Assembly: GCA_964016985.1 (NCBI GenBank)
Contig: OZ024823.1
Location: forward strand, 36,127,687-36,191,686
DNA length: 64,000 bases
Direction of reading: 5' to 3'
DNA from: Anodontia alba
Taxonomy: Eukaryota; Mollusca; Bivalvia; Lucinida; Lucinidae
A program made the position numbers and the translations under genes. Under the pieces are notes generated by a model. The model saw only the letters and a list, made by a program, of their open reading frames with translations, had not been told where the DNA came from and did no database searches. Positions 1-13,361 of the stretch are shown piece after piece. Numbering within the stretch: position 1 is the first letter of the stretch; every line of letters begins with the position of its first letter.

Positions 1-466
1 CAGTAAAGACCAAGGTCGGCTTGGGCATCAAAACAGTCTGATCAGGGTCTTCGCTAATTGTATACAGTGAAAATTGTAAATATGTCAAGCAACACAGAAG
101 GCCCAGATTAGACTGCGCATCCGCACAGTCTGATATGGTCTTAAGTATTTGTATTTGGCATAAAAGTCGTCTTCCCAATTTGCGCATCATTTATTTTGTG
201 CTCATATCATGTCTTTCAAGTGACTTACAGAACCTGAAAGTCTCGTGTTACTTTCATTGTTACAGTACGGTATGATGTCCAGCGAAGCAAGTGAGTCAGT
301 GTCCGGTATCCAATGCCATTGATTTTCGTGCCACAGTGAAGGCGAACATTTTACAAAGAAAGGTGAGCGTTCGAAGCTTCTAGCATATTTCCGTTGAAAA
401 TTCTCCTTTAAGTTCTGACAGTGTCTAAGCATGTGTGTAAAGTGGAGTAATCTGTCCCTAGTCGTG

Positions 467-516
467 AAAAAAAAAAAAAAAAAAAAAAACAGTTTAAAAA
501 AAAACAAAAAAAAAAA
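467..516. repeat. Length-variable poly(A) tract of the unit
   Basis: The A-run after CTAGTCGTG differs in every copy: about 23 A, then 9 A and 11 A in copy 1, and differently interrupted runs near 4927-4960, 9374-9412 and 13828-13853. It is the fastest-changing site among the copies. The sequence upstream could be the 3' end of an old retroposed transcript, but no coding match is recognised. Confidence 0.8.
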
Positions 517-700
517 CAGAAAACTGGGCGTTGACTTATCTGCAAGAAGGAATGAATAATCGATGCGTGTCAATAATAACCTGATCTACAATATACACAT
601 GGAGCGCATGTGACACGCTCAACTACTCGCGACGAGGCTACTTCACCAAACGGATAGTTTGTGAGTTCGACATGCTAAATCATCATTAGACCAAGTATGA

Positions 701-840
701 TGGTGCTCTCATGTTATTTCACACACCGCTGCTATGCAGATAGCATGACTACTGATCTATTTTTAGATGGGAAAAGCCCAAAATTAACCATTAGGGGACA
801 TAAACAAACCTATTTTTCGCAACATGATGATCTCCCTTCG
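701..840 (+). repeat. Left inverted repeat inside tandem unit
   Basis: The segment is the reverse complement of 4069-4209. The best core is 32 bp (around 771-803 against 4108-4140) with one mismatch; TTATGTCCCCTAATGG is readable on the other strand. Outside the core the match weakens but includes the outer GTGGTGCTC / GAGCACCAC ends. The pair encloses about 3.2 kb, so each unit looks like an inverted-repeat-bounded element plus about 950 bp of linker. Confidence 0.85.
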
Positions 841-3393
841 TAGGGGAATCCTAGTAAAATTTCATAACACAGCAACCGTGTCGATAGGAGATTAGAGTAC
901 CACACCAGGTCAAACAGACCATGTTGCTGAAATATTATGTGACGTTGTACGATAGTAAATTACATTGTGCTGTATCATTTGGAGACAGAACTGACCTATT
1001 CTGTGCTTTACTTAACCTAATATAATTCCGCTACTTCAGCTATACTAGTGTGATACACTATGTATTGTCCAACTGCTGCACTGTTCTGTACGAGTATACA
1101 CAAAATACTACTAGTCTCCCGTGGTATTGAAACATAAATGACATACAATGTAGTATAACGTACCACACAAGCCAATACAGATCAGAATAATAAATACCAT
1201 ACTACATGATGCCATGTTACATCATTTTAGATTTTTGTTATATTGTGTCATTCTGTTTAAGGCAGGTCTCTATATCCAATGCCGTTCTATATATTGTTCT
1301 ATACTGTAAAGTACACTATCTTGCACTTACAGCTGTACATGAACATCACCTCATACACCCATCTGAGAGCATCAGACTGCATGCTTTGTAACACAAAACA
1401 CAAATGTATGTTGTTTAATATAATACTGTCTTCTGATATACCATATCTGCGGCATCCTACACAGCTCTGTCTTACTGTAGTTCACTTCTCTTATTTACAC
1501 GTGATTGTATTATACTGGCTTATTTTATTCATATTAGTAGTATATCGATATAGTAGAATATATCAAAGCCAAGTATAACACAGGATGAGTGTGTGCTGCT
1601 TAGGGCAGTGCTATATTTTATTTTACATGTACTGTAATATAGCATCCGTCCTACTGTGCCCATACACAGCTGAAGTATGCCGCAAGGATATCGCGCCCTG
1701 TAGCAGCACATTCCACTGCACTGCAGCACAGAATACACTACTACACTATTAAACTATAAATCACATTGTGACATGTGGCTATACCCAATATCATTTACAG
1801 ATAGAGCATGGCATAGCAAAGCAGTGTAGCCTATTATAGCTGGGATGTGTTTTCTTCCAAACAACCAAACTTAATATGGCAAAATTTATGTATTGTTCCA
1901 AATAATGCTGCATTGTAATGTGCAATTTAATGCAAAGTAGTACAGTTGTCAAATAATTAAATACTATGTACATTGTATTTTATAGCCTTTTATATTGTTC
2001 CCATGGTTTTGGAAACTATTGTTTTTTTTAGCTGCTGTTGAAATATATATGCTAGTCTTCTTCCAAACTATGTTTCAAACCACTCATATATGGAATATAT
2101 TTCAGTTTGTTCATAAAATGTTCACCTGAGAATACATGCTTACTTACATTAAGACATTATCAATCTTGGATTACCTAAGTATGTATTATATACTTATTAT
2201 ATGTTAGTCTACATTGATCTTACTGTGCATTGTTTCAAAATCATTTCCTGAGCACTTAACCTTTCTACATTTCCAAACCTTATGCTGATCAGATGCTTGC
2301 ATGAGTCTTTAGAAGACCAGATACAAGCATAACATATTCTGAAAGTGGTCCCTAACTGACACTCTACTTCATTTGAACCTAAACTTTGCCCCTATACCCA
2401 AAGGCCTGTGATTGCACCTCACATAAAGTCACCTTTTATTTGTTTTTTTTTTCTCTAACATTGTGCAAGTTTAGTGTTATTTCATTTTAAATGTTGTAAA
2501 CCTTTGAAACAAAGGTTTGACATATTAAGTTTTCTTCAGAACACATACATGCTTCAATTCTTATCAGGAAAATGCATTAGCTACCTCATCTGAAGCTATA
2601 TTAGACTTCAGTGCATGCATCTTTGAATGGATAGTCAATTATTAAACCAACATTTTAATAACATGTTTGAAAAATGCAAAGGTACCACCTGTGGATGTGT
2701 TCATTTGTATATGAATTGTACAGTTTGTCTGCTTTTTTTATACAGTTAAAGCTTACCTAATACAGTAGGGAAATCTGGAACTCCAAAGTTATATCATTCA
2801 GTGTGAAATGAAGTTTCAGAACCAAATTTATATCACAGTGTGATTCAAAAAAGCAACCTAAACAGCTGAAACCATTTTACATCACCAGATGACCAGTTTT
2901 ATGTTGGTTGTGATTTGTCTCTGCATCACAAAAGGTACATTTAACAGTTTAAATAAACTAATGTCTGCCATTTTACCTAAGTTAATAATTAATCCTCAGC
3001 TGAATGCATCTACTTTAGCTTAGTTTAACTTGAATAGTTATGCCCTTACCCATGTTTCTGTTTGCCAGTACTGTATGCTTATAAAACAATCAAACATTGT
3101 CTTCTTACACTTGCTGCTAAAGAATGAACACTTAATATATGAACTGCTTTTTCTCTCACCAAGTCCACTCTAGTACAGAATACATCCTGCTGAGAGGATA
3201 GAGAATGGAAGTAAAATCTTGGTTGAACTAAATTGCAATTATTGGTCCTCATTAGAAACTATGTACACTGTTTCACTTTAAAACATTTAAACAAATAGTG
3301 TGCACTTATTGCTAAGCATGTTATCATATAGGTTTGCTACTCTCTTTCAGTTATCTTTGCTGCTAATGTATAACAACTTGGATGCTGTTACAG

Positions 3394-3601
3394 TTAACCC
3401 ATTCATGCCTAGCGTCCACTACATGAGAACTGGCAAACAGTGCAGATCCAGATCAGACGACGTGTAGATCAGGATTTACACTATTTGCCGCCATGATATT
3501 AGCCGACTTCTAGAACAGAAACAACTAAAGAAAGTTCTGTATGACCCTTCCGGCTTGTATGATGAAGTACTCATTGAGATAGACAGACATTGATGGGTTA
3601 A
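3394..3601. mobile_element. TTAA-flanked MITE inside tandem unit
   Basis: It begins TTAACCCATTCATGCC and ends ATTGATGGGTTAA, with the hairpin-core motif GGCAAACAGTGCAGATCC near 3431. The same insert sits at the equivalent position in copies 2 and 3 (near 7837 and 12291), so it entered before amplification. TTAA plus CCC ends are typical of piggyBac-derived MITEs. Confidence 0.75.
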
Positions 3602-4068
3602 ATTTAGCTAATGCTTCTAACTAGTTGTGGCTGGCTATCTTTAAACTCGTGATGCTGACACTGGCAGTGTACATACCAACTGTTAATGTGACCAGTCAGA
3701 TAACGCAATATAAGGAACATAGTGTGGCCCCTTGGCAGTTTGTATATTACAGTATATATTTTATGGTATATATTAATATAGAATAATACAGTACGTGCAG
3801 TATAGTGGAGAACAGAATAGTAAGTAAATCACAGTATGGTTTACTTGTTTTCCAAACAGTATATTATAGTACTTCGTCATATAATTATTAAGCCGCATTT
3901 GAGTATCGTGCAGTACCGTATCTTGTATGGTGCAATACACTATAACATAATTTTTTACACCAGCATAGTAGATTATAGTATGGGTTCATTCTTGAACAGT
4001 CTGCCTGACCTGGTTATCCCTTCTCGGCACGACTATTTAGTTGCTATGATTTGAATGGATTTCCGCTC

Positions 4069-4209
4069 CGAAGGGAGATAATAAGTATGCGATAAAACTG
4101 TTTGGTTATGTCCCCTAATGGTGAATTTTGGGCTTTTCCCGTCTAAAAATAGACTCAATAGTCATGCTATCTGCATGATAGGCGTATACAAAAGTCAAAA
4201 GAGCACCAC
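4069..4209 (-). repeat. Right inverted repeat inside tandem unit
   Basis: Partner of 701-840, beginning CGAAGGGAGATAATAAG and ending with AGAGCACCAC. The same arms recur in copies 2 and 3 at the array period. No short target duplication is obvious directly outside the pair. Confidence 0.85.
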
Positions 4210-4462
4210 TACACGCGGCCTATTGACTATTAAATGTGTCATATCGGAAACGCTATTGAGTATCGCACTGCATATGCGAAATTTGAGCAGACTAAGATAG
4301 CCATGCGCAACTTTGCAATACAGATTAATGAAGGTCTAGTTATTATAAATGCAAATGGGAATGTTCAGGGTTATTAAGTTCTGCACATTTCGCACAACGA
4401 TAAACGATCTGTCTATTTAACTGTTGCACAATATGGGGAAAGGGTCCGTATGCCACGTCGAA

Positions 4463-7400
4463 CAGTAAAGACCAAGGTCGGCTTGGGCATCAAAACAGTC
4501 TGATCAGGGTCTTCGCTAATTGTATACAGTGAAAATTGTAAATATGTCAAGCAACACAGAAGGCCCAGATTAGACTGCGCATCCGCACAGTCTGATATGG
4601 TCTTAAGTATTTGTATTTGGCATAAAAGTCGTCTTCCCAATTTGCGCATCATTTATTTTGTGCTCATATCATGTCTTTCAAGTGACTTACAGAACCTGAA
4701 AGTCTCGTGTTACTTTCATTGTTACAGTACGGTATGATGTCCAGCGAAGCAAGTGAGTCAGTGTCCGGTATCCAATGCCATTGATTTTCGTGCCACAGTG
4801 AAGGCGAACATTTTACAAAGAAAGGTGAGCGTTCGAAGCTTCTAGCATATTTCCGTTGAAAATTCTCCTTTAAGTTCTGACAGTGTCTAAGCATGTGTGT
4901 AAAGTGGAGTAATCTGTCCCTAGTCGTGAAAAAAAACAAAAAAAAAAAAAAAAAAAAAACAGAAAACTTGGCGTTGACTTATCTGCAAGAAGGAATGAAT
5001 AATCGATGCGTGTCAATAATAACCTGATCTACAATATACACATGGAGCGCATGTGACACGCTCAACTACTCGCGACGAGGCTACTTCACCAAACGGATAG
5101 TTTGTGAGTTCGACATGCTAAATCATCATTAGACCAAGTATGATGGTGCTCTCATGTTATTTCACACACCGCTGCTATGCAGATAGCATGACTACTGATC
5201 TATTTTTAGATGTGAAAAGCCCAAAATTAACCATTAGGGGACATAAACAAACCTATTTTTCGCAACATGATGATCTCCCTTCGTAGGGGAATCCTAGTAA
5301 AATTTCATAACACAGCAACCGTGTCGATAGGAGATTAGAGTACCACACCAGGTCAAACAGACCATGTTGCTGAAATATTATGTGACGTTGTACGATAGTA
5401 AATTACATTGTGCTGTATCATTTGGAGACAGAACTGACCTATTCTGTGCTTTACTTAACCTAATATAATTCCGCTACTTCAGCTATACTAGTGTGATACA
5501 CTATGTATTGTCCAACTGCTGCACTGTTCTGTACGAGTATACACAAAATACTACTAGTCTCCCGTGGTATTGAAACATAAATGACATACAATGTAGTATA
5601 ACGTACCACACAAGCCAATACAGATCAGAATAATAAATACCATACTACATGATGCCATGTTACATCATTTTAGATTTTTGTTATATTGTGTCATTCTGTT
5701 TAAGGCAGGTCTCTATATCCAATGCCGTTCTATATATTGTTCTATACTGTAAAGTACACTATCTTGCACTTACAGCTGTACATGAACATCACCTCATACA
5801 CCCATCTGAGAGCATCAGACTGCATGCTTTGTAACACAAAACACAAATGTATGTTGTTTAATATAATACTGTCTTCTGATATACCATATCTGCGGCATCC
5901 TACACAGCTCTGTCTTACTGTAGTTCACTTCTCTTATTTACACGTGATTGTATTATACTGGCTTATTTTATTCATATTAGTAGTATATCGATATAGTAGA
6001 ATATATCAAAGCCAAGTATAACACAGGATGAGTGTGTGCTGCTTAGGGCAGTGCTATATTTTATTTTACATGTACTGTAATATAGCATCCGTCCTACTGT
6101 GCCCATACACAGCTGAAGTATGCCGCAAGGATATCGCGCCCTGTAGCAGCACATTCCACTGCACTGCAGCACAGAATACACTACTACACTATTAAACTAT
6201 AAATCACATTGTGACATGTGGCTATACCCAATATCATTTACAGATAGAGCATGGCATAGCAAAGCAGTGTAGCCTATTATAGCTGGGATGTGTTTTCTTC
6301 CAAACAACCAAACTTAATATGGCAAAATTTATGTATTGTTCCAAATAATGCTGCATTGTAATGTGCAATTTAATGCAAAGTAGTACAGTTGTCAAATAAT
6401 TAAATACTATGTACATTGTATTTTATAGCCTTTTATATTGTTCCCATGGTTTTGGAAACTATTGTTTTTTTTAGCTGCTGTTGAAATATATATGCTAGTC
6501 TTCTTCCAAACTATGTTTCAAACCACTCATATATGGAATATATTTCAGTTTGTTCATAAAATGTTCACCTGAGAATACATGCTTACTTACATTAAGACAT
6601 TATCAATCTTGGATTACCTAAGTATGTATTATATACTTATTATATGTTAGTCTACATTGATCTTACTGTGCATTGTTTCAAAATCATTTCCTGAGCACTT
6701 AACCTTTCTACATTTCCAAACCTTATGCTGATCAGATGCTTGCATGAGTCTTTAGAAGACCAGATACAAGCATAACATATTCTGAAAGTGGTCCCTAACT
6801 GACACTCTACTTCATTTGAACCTAAACTTTGCCCCTATACCCAAAGGCCTGTGATTGCACCTCACATAAAGTCACCTTTTATTTGTTTTTTTTTTTCTCT
6901 AACATTGTGCAAGTTTAGTGTTATTTCATTTTAAATGTTGTAAACCTTTGAAACAAAGGTTTGACATATTAAGTTTTCTTCAGAACACATACATGCTTCA
7001 ATTCTTATCAGGAAAATGCATTAGCTACCTCATCTGAAGCTATATTAGACTTCAGTGCATGCATCTTTGAATGGATAGTCAATTATTAAACCAACATTTT
7101 AATAACATGTTTGAAAAATGCAAAGGTACCACCTGTGGATGTGTTCATTTGTATATGAATTGTACAGTTTGTCTGCTTTTTTTATACAGTTAAAGCTTAC
7201 CTAATACAGTAGGGAAATCTGGAACTCCAAAGTTATATCATTCAGTGTGAAATGAAGTTTCAGAACCAAATTTATATCACAGTGTGATTCAAAAAAGCAA
7301 CCTAAACAGCTGAAACCATTTTACATCACCAGATGACCAGTTTTATGTTGGTTGTGATTTGTCTCTGCATCACAAAAGGTACATTTAACAGTTTAAATAA

Positions 7401-8907
7401 ACTAATGTCTGCCATTTTACCTAAGTTAATAATTAATCCTCAGCTGAATGCATCTACTTTAGCTTAGTTTAACTTGAATAGTTATGCCCTTACCCATGTT
7501 TCTGTTTGCCAGTACTGTATGCTTATAAAACAATCAAACATTGTCTTCTTACACTTGCTGCTAAAGAATGAACACTTAATATATGAACTGCTTTTTCTCT
7601 CACCAAGTCCACTCTAGTACAGAATACATCCTGCTGAGAGGATAGAGAATGGAAGTAAAATCTTGGTTGAACTAAATTGCAATTATTGGTCCTCATTAGA
7701 AACTATGTACACTGTTTCACTTTAAAACATTTAAACAAATAGTGTGCACTTATTGCTAAGCATGTTATCATATAGGTTTGCTACTCTCTTTCAGTTAACT
7801 TTGCTGCTAATGTATAACAACTTGGATGCTGTTACAGTTAACCCATTCATGCCTAGCGTCCACTACATGAGAACTGGCAAACAGTGCAGATCCAGATCAG
7901 ACGACGTGTAGATCAGGATTTACACTATTTGCCGCCATGATATTAGCAGACTTCTAGAACAGAAACAACTAAAGAAAGTTCTGTATGATCCTTCCGGCTT
8001 GTATGATGAAGTACTCATTGAAGATAGACAGACATTGATGGGTTAAATTTAGCTAATGCTTCTAACTAGTTGTGGCTGGCTATCTTTAAACTCGTGATGC
8101 TGACACTGGCAGTGTACATACCAACTGTTAATGTGACCAGTCAGATAACGCAATATAAGGAACATAGTGTGGCCCCTTGGCAGTTTGTATATTACAGTAT
8201 ATATTTTATGGTATATATTAATATAGAATAATACAGTACGTGCAGTATAGTGGAGAACAGAATAGTAAGTAAATCACAGTATGGTTTACTTGTTTTCCAA
8301 ACAGTATATTATAGTACTTCGTCATATAATTATTAAGCCGCATTTGAGTACCGTGCAGTACCGTATCTTGTATGGTGCAATACACTATAACATAATTTTT
8401 TACACCAGCATAGTAGATTATAGTATGGGTTCATTCTTGAACAGTCTGCCTGACCTGGTTATCCCTTCTCGGCACGACTATTTAGTTGCTATGATTTGAA
8501 TGGATTTCCGCTCCGAAGGGAGATAATAAGTATGCGATAAAACTGTTTGGTTATGTCCCCTAATGGTGAATTTTGGGCTTTTCCCGTCTAAAAATAGACT
8601 CAATAGTCATGCTATCTGCATGATAGGCGTATACAAAAGTCAAAAGAGCACCACTACACGCGGCCTATTGACTATTAAATGTGTCATATCGGAAACGCTA
8701 TTGAGTATCGCACTGCATATGCGAAATTTGAGCAGACTAAGATAGCCATGCGCAACTTTGCAATACAGATTAATGAAGGTCTAGTTATTATAAATGCAAA
8801 TGGGAATGTTCAGGGTTATTAAGTTCTGCACATTTCGCACAACGATAAACGATCTGTCTATTTAACTGTTGCACAATATGGGGAAAGGGTCCGTATGCCA
8901 CGTCGAA
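4463..8907. repeat. 4.45 kb tandem unit, copy 2
   Basis: Full copy, 4445 bp. The inverted-repeat pair lies near 5144-5283 and 8514-8654, the MITE near 7837-8047, and the poly(A) tract near 4927-4960 is broken by a single C. Compared with copy 1 it carries a 1 bp insertion near 8019 (TTGAAGATAG against TTGAGATAG) that is also in copy 3. Confidence 0.95.
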
Positions 8908-11900
8908 CAGTAAAGACCAAGGTCGGCTTGGGCATCAAAACAGTCTGATCAGGGTCTTCGCTAATTGTATACAGTGAAAATTGTAAATATGTCAAGCAAC
9001 ACAGAAGGCCCAGATTAGACTGCGCATCCGCACAGTCTGATATGGTCTTTAGTATTTGTATTTGGCATAAAAGTCGTCTTCCCAATTTGCGCATCATTTA
9101 TTTTGTGCTCATATCATGTCTTTCAAGTGACTTACAGAACCTGAAATTCTCGTGTTACTTTCATTGTTACAGTACGGTATGATGTCCAACGAAGCAAGTG
9201 AGTCAGTGTCCGGTATCCAATGCCATTGATTTTCGTGCCACAGTGAAGGCGAACATTTTACAAAGAAAGGTGAGCGTTCGAAGCTTCTAGCATATTTCCG
9301 TTGAAAATTCTCCTTTAAGTTCTGACAGTGTCTAAGCATGTGTGTAAAGTGGAGTAATCTGTCCCTAGTCGTGAAAAAAAAAAAAAAAAAAACAAAAAAA
9401 AAAAAAAAAAAAACAGAAAACTTGGCGTTGACTTATCTGCAAGAAGGAATGAATAATCGATGCGTGTCAATAATAACCTGATCTACAATATACACATGGA
9501 GCGCATGTGACACGCTCAACTACTCGCGACGAGGCTACTTCACCAAACGGATAGTTTGTGAGTTCGACATGCTAAATCATCATTAGACCAAGTATGATGG
9601 TGCTCTCATGTTATTTCACACACCGCTGCTATGCAGATAGCATGACTACTGATCTATTTTTAGATGTGAAAAGCCCAAAATTAACCATTAGGGGACATAA
9701 ACAAACCTATTTTTCGCAACATGATGATCTCCCTTCGTAGGGGAATCCTAGTAAAATTTCATAACACAGCAACCGTGTCGATAGGAGATTAGAGTACCAC
9801 ACCAGGTCAAACAGACCATGTTGCTGAAATATTATGTGACGTTGTACGATAGTAAATTACATTGTGCTGTATCATTTGGAGACAGAACTGACCTATTCTG
9901 TGCTTTACTTAACCTAATATAATTCCGCTACTTCAGCTATACTAGTGTGATACACTATGTATTGTCCAACTGCTGCACTGTTCTGTACGAGTATACACAA
10001 AATACTACTAGTCTCCCGTGGTATTGAAACATAAATGACATACAATGTAGTATAACGTACCACACAAGCCAATACAGATCAGAATAATAAATACCATACT
10101 ACATGATGCCATGTTACATCATTTTAGATTTTTGTTATATTGTGTCATTCTGTTTAAGGCAGGTCTCTATATCCAATGCCGTTCTATATATTGTTCTATA
10201 CTGTAAAGTACACTATCTTGCACTTACAGCTGTACATGAACATCACCTCATACACCCATCTGAGAGCATCAGACTGCATGCTTTGTAACACAAAACACAA
10301 ATGTATGTTTTTTAATATAATACTGTCTTCTGATATACCATATCTGCGGCATCCTACACAGCTCTGTCTTACTGTAGTTCACTTCTCTTATTTACACGTG
10401 ATTGTATTATACTGGCTTATTTTATTCATATTAGTAGTATATCGATATAGTAGAATATATCAAAGCCAAGTATAACACAGGATGAGTGTGTGCTGCTTAG
10501 GGCAGTGCTATATTTTATTTTACATGTACTGTAATATAGCATCCGTCCTACTGTGCCCATACACAGCTGAAGTATGCCGCAAGGATATCGCGCCCTGTAG
10601 CAGCACATTCCACTGCACTGCAGCACAGAATACACTACTACACTATTAAACTATAAATCACATTGTGACATGTGGCTATACCCAATATCATTTACAGATA
10701 GAGCATGGCATAGCAAAGCAGTGTAGCCTATTATAGCTGGGATGTGTTTTCTTCCAAACAACCAAACTTAATATGGCAAAATTTATGTATTGTTCCAAAT
10801 AATGCTGCATTGTAATGTGCAATTTAATGCAAAGTAGTACAGTTGTCAAATAATTAAATACTATGTACATTGTATTTTATAGCCTTTTATATTGTTCCCA
10901 TGGTTTTGGAAACTATTGTTTTTTTTAGCTGCTGTTGAAATATATATGCTAGTCTTCTTCCAAACTATGTTTCAAACCACTCATATATGGAATATATTTC
11001 AGTTTGTTCATAAAATGTTCACCTGAGAATACATGCTTACTTACATTAAGACATTATCAATCTTGGATTACCTAAGTATGTATTATATACTTATTATATG
11101 TTAGTCTACATTGATCTTACTGTGCATTGTTTCAAAATCATTTCCTGAGCACTTAACCTTTCTACATTTCCAAACCTTATGCTGATCAGATGCTTGCATG
11201 AGTCTTTAGAAGACCAGATACAAGCATAACATATTCTGAAAGTGGTCCCTAACTGACACTCTACTTCATTTGAACCTAAACTTTGCCCCTATACCCAAAG
11301 GCCTGTGATTGCACCTCACATAAAGTCACCTTTTATTTGTTTTTTTTTTTCTCTAACATTGTGCAAGTTTAGTGTTATTTCATTTTAAATGTTGTAAACC
11401 TTTGAAACAAAGGTTTGACATATTAAGTTTTCTTCAGAACACATACATGCTTCAATTCTTATCAGGAAAATGCATTAGCTACCTCATCTGAAGCTATATT
11501 AGACTTCAGTGCATGCATCTTTGAATGGATAGTCAATTATTAAACCAACATTTTAATAACATGTTTGAAAAATGCAAAGGTACCACCTGTGGATGTGTTC
11601 ATTTGTATATGAATTGTACAGTTTGTCTGCTTTTTTTATACAGTTAAAGCTTACCTAATACAGTAGGGAAATCTGGAACTCCAAAGTTATATCATTCAGT
11701 GTGAAATGAAGTTTCAGAACCAAATTTATATCACAGTGTGATTCAAAAAAGCAACCTAAACAGCTGAAACCATTTTACATCACCAGATGACCAGTTTTAT
11801 GTTGGTTGTGATTTGTCTCTGCATCACAAAAGGTACATTTAACAGTTTAAATAAACTAATGTCTGCCATTTTACCTAAGTTAATAATTAATCCTCAGCTG

Positions 11901-13361
11901 AATGCATCTACTTTAGCTTAGTTTAACTTGAATAGTTATGCCCTTACCCATGTTTCTGTTTGCCAGTACTGTATGCTTATAAAACAATCAAACATTGTCT
12001 TCTTACACTTGCTGCTAAAGAATGAACACTTAATATATGAACTGCTTTTTCTCTCACCAAGTCCACTCTAGTACAGAATACATCCTGCTGAGAGGATAGA
12101 GAATGGAAGTAAAATCTTGGTTGAACTAAATTGCAATTATTGGTCCTCATTAGAAACTATGTACACTGTTTCACTTTAAAACATTTAAACAAATAGTGTG
12201 CACTTATTGCTAAGCATGTTATCATATAGGTTTGCTACTCTCTTTCAGTTAACTTTGCTGCTAATGTATAACAACTTGGATGCTGTTACAGTTAACCCAT
12301 TCATGCCTAGCGTCCACTACATGAGAACTGGCAAACAGTGCAGATCCAGATCAGACGACGTGTAGATCAGGATTTACACTATTTGCCGCCATGATATTAG
12401 CAGACTTCTAGAACAGAAACAACTAAAGAAAGTTCTGTATGATCCTTCCGGCTTGTATGATGAAGTACTCATTGAAGATAGACAGACATTGATGGGTTAA
12501 ATTTAGCTAATGCTTCTAACTAGTTGTGGCTGGCTATCTTTAAACTCGTGATGCTGACACTGGCAGTGTACATACCAACTGTTAATGTGACCAGTCAGAT
12601 AACGCAATATAAGGAACATAGTGTGGCCCCTTGGCAGTTTGTATATTACAGTATATATTTTATGGTATATATTAATATAGAATAATACAGTACGTGCAGT
12701 ATAGTGGAGAACAGAATAGTAAGTAAATCACAGTATGGTTTACTTGTTTTCCAAACAGTATATTATAGTACTTCGTCATATAATTATTAAGCCGCATTTG
12801 AGTACCGTGCAGTACCGTATCTTGTATGGTGCAATACACTATAACATAATTTTTTACACCAGCATAGTAGATTATAGTATGGGTTCATTCTTGAACAGTC
12901 TGCCTGACCTGGTTATCCCTTCTCGGCACGACTATTTAGTTGCTATGATTTGAATGGATTTCCGCTCCGAAGGGAGATAATAAGTATGCGATAAAACTGT
13001 TTGGTTATGTCCCCTAATGGTGAATTTTGGGCTTTTCCCGTCTAAAAATAGACTCAATAGTCATGCTATCTGCATGATAGGCGTATACAAAAGTCAAAAG
13101 AGCACCACTACACGCGGCCTATTGACTATTAAATGTGTCATATCGGAAACGCTATTGAGTATCGCACTGCATATGCGAAATTTGAGCAGACTAAGATAGC
13201 CATGCGCAACTTTGCAATACAGATTAATGAAGGTCTAGTTATTATAAATGCAAATGGGAATGTTCAGGGTTATTAAGTTCTGCACATTTCGCACAACGAT
13301 AAACGATCTGTCTATTTAACTGTTGCACAATATGGGGAAAGGGTCCGTATGCCACGTCGAA
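8908..13361. repeat. 4.45 kb tandem unit, copy 3
   Basis: Full copy, 4454 bp. It shares a set of private variants with the beginning of copy 4 (GGTCTTTAGT near 9044 and AAATTCTCG near 9144), consistent with unequal exchange or conversion between neighbours. The A-rich tract at 9374-9412 is the longest of the interrupted ones. Confidence 0.95.

Larger units (their letters stand above)
1..4462. repeat. 4.45 kb tandem unit, copy 1
   Basis: First copy in the window; the phase of the unit is arbitrary because the array enters from the left. It contains an inverted-repeat pair at 701-840 and 4069-4209, a poly(A) tract near 467-516, and a TTAA-flanked MITE at 3394-3601. It shares GATGGGAAAAGC near 766 and ACTGGGCGTT near 525 with copy 4, whereas copies 2 and 3 have GATGTGAAAAGC and ACTTGGCGTT, so the variants are shuffled between copies. 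Confidence 0.95.

Noticed and set aside
202..573. 123-codon minus-strand frame in the tandem unit, repeated with changes in other copies
   Set aside because: The extended N-terminus is translated poly(T). The remaining 91 residues have no recognisable motif, and frame length varies with the poly(A) tract.
1279..1578. 99-codon plus-strand frame conserved in all four array copies
   Set aside because: Conservation reflects whole-unit identity; composition is that of AT-rich noncoding DNA and it overlaps another frame.
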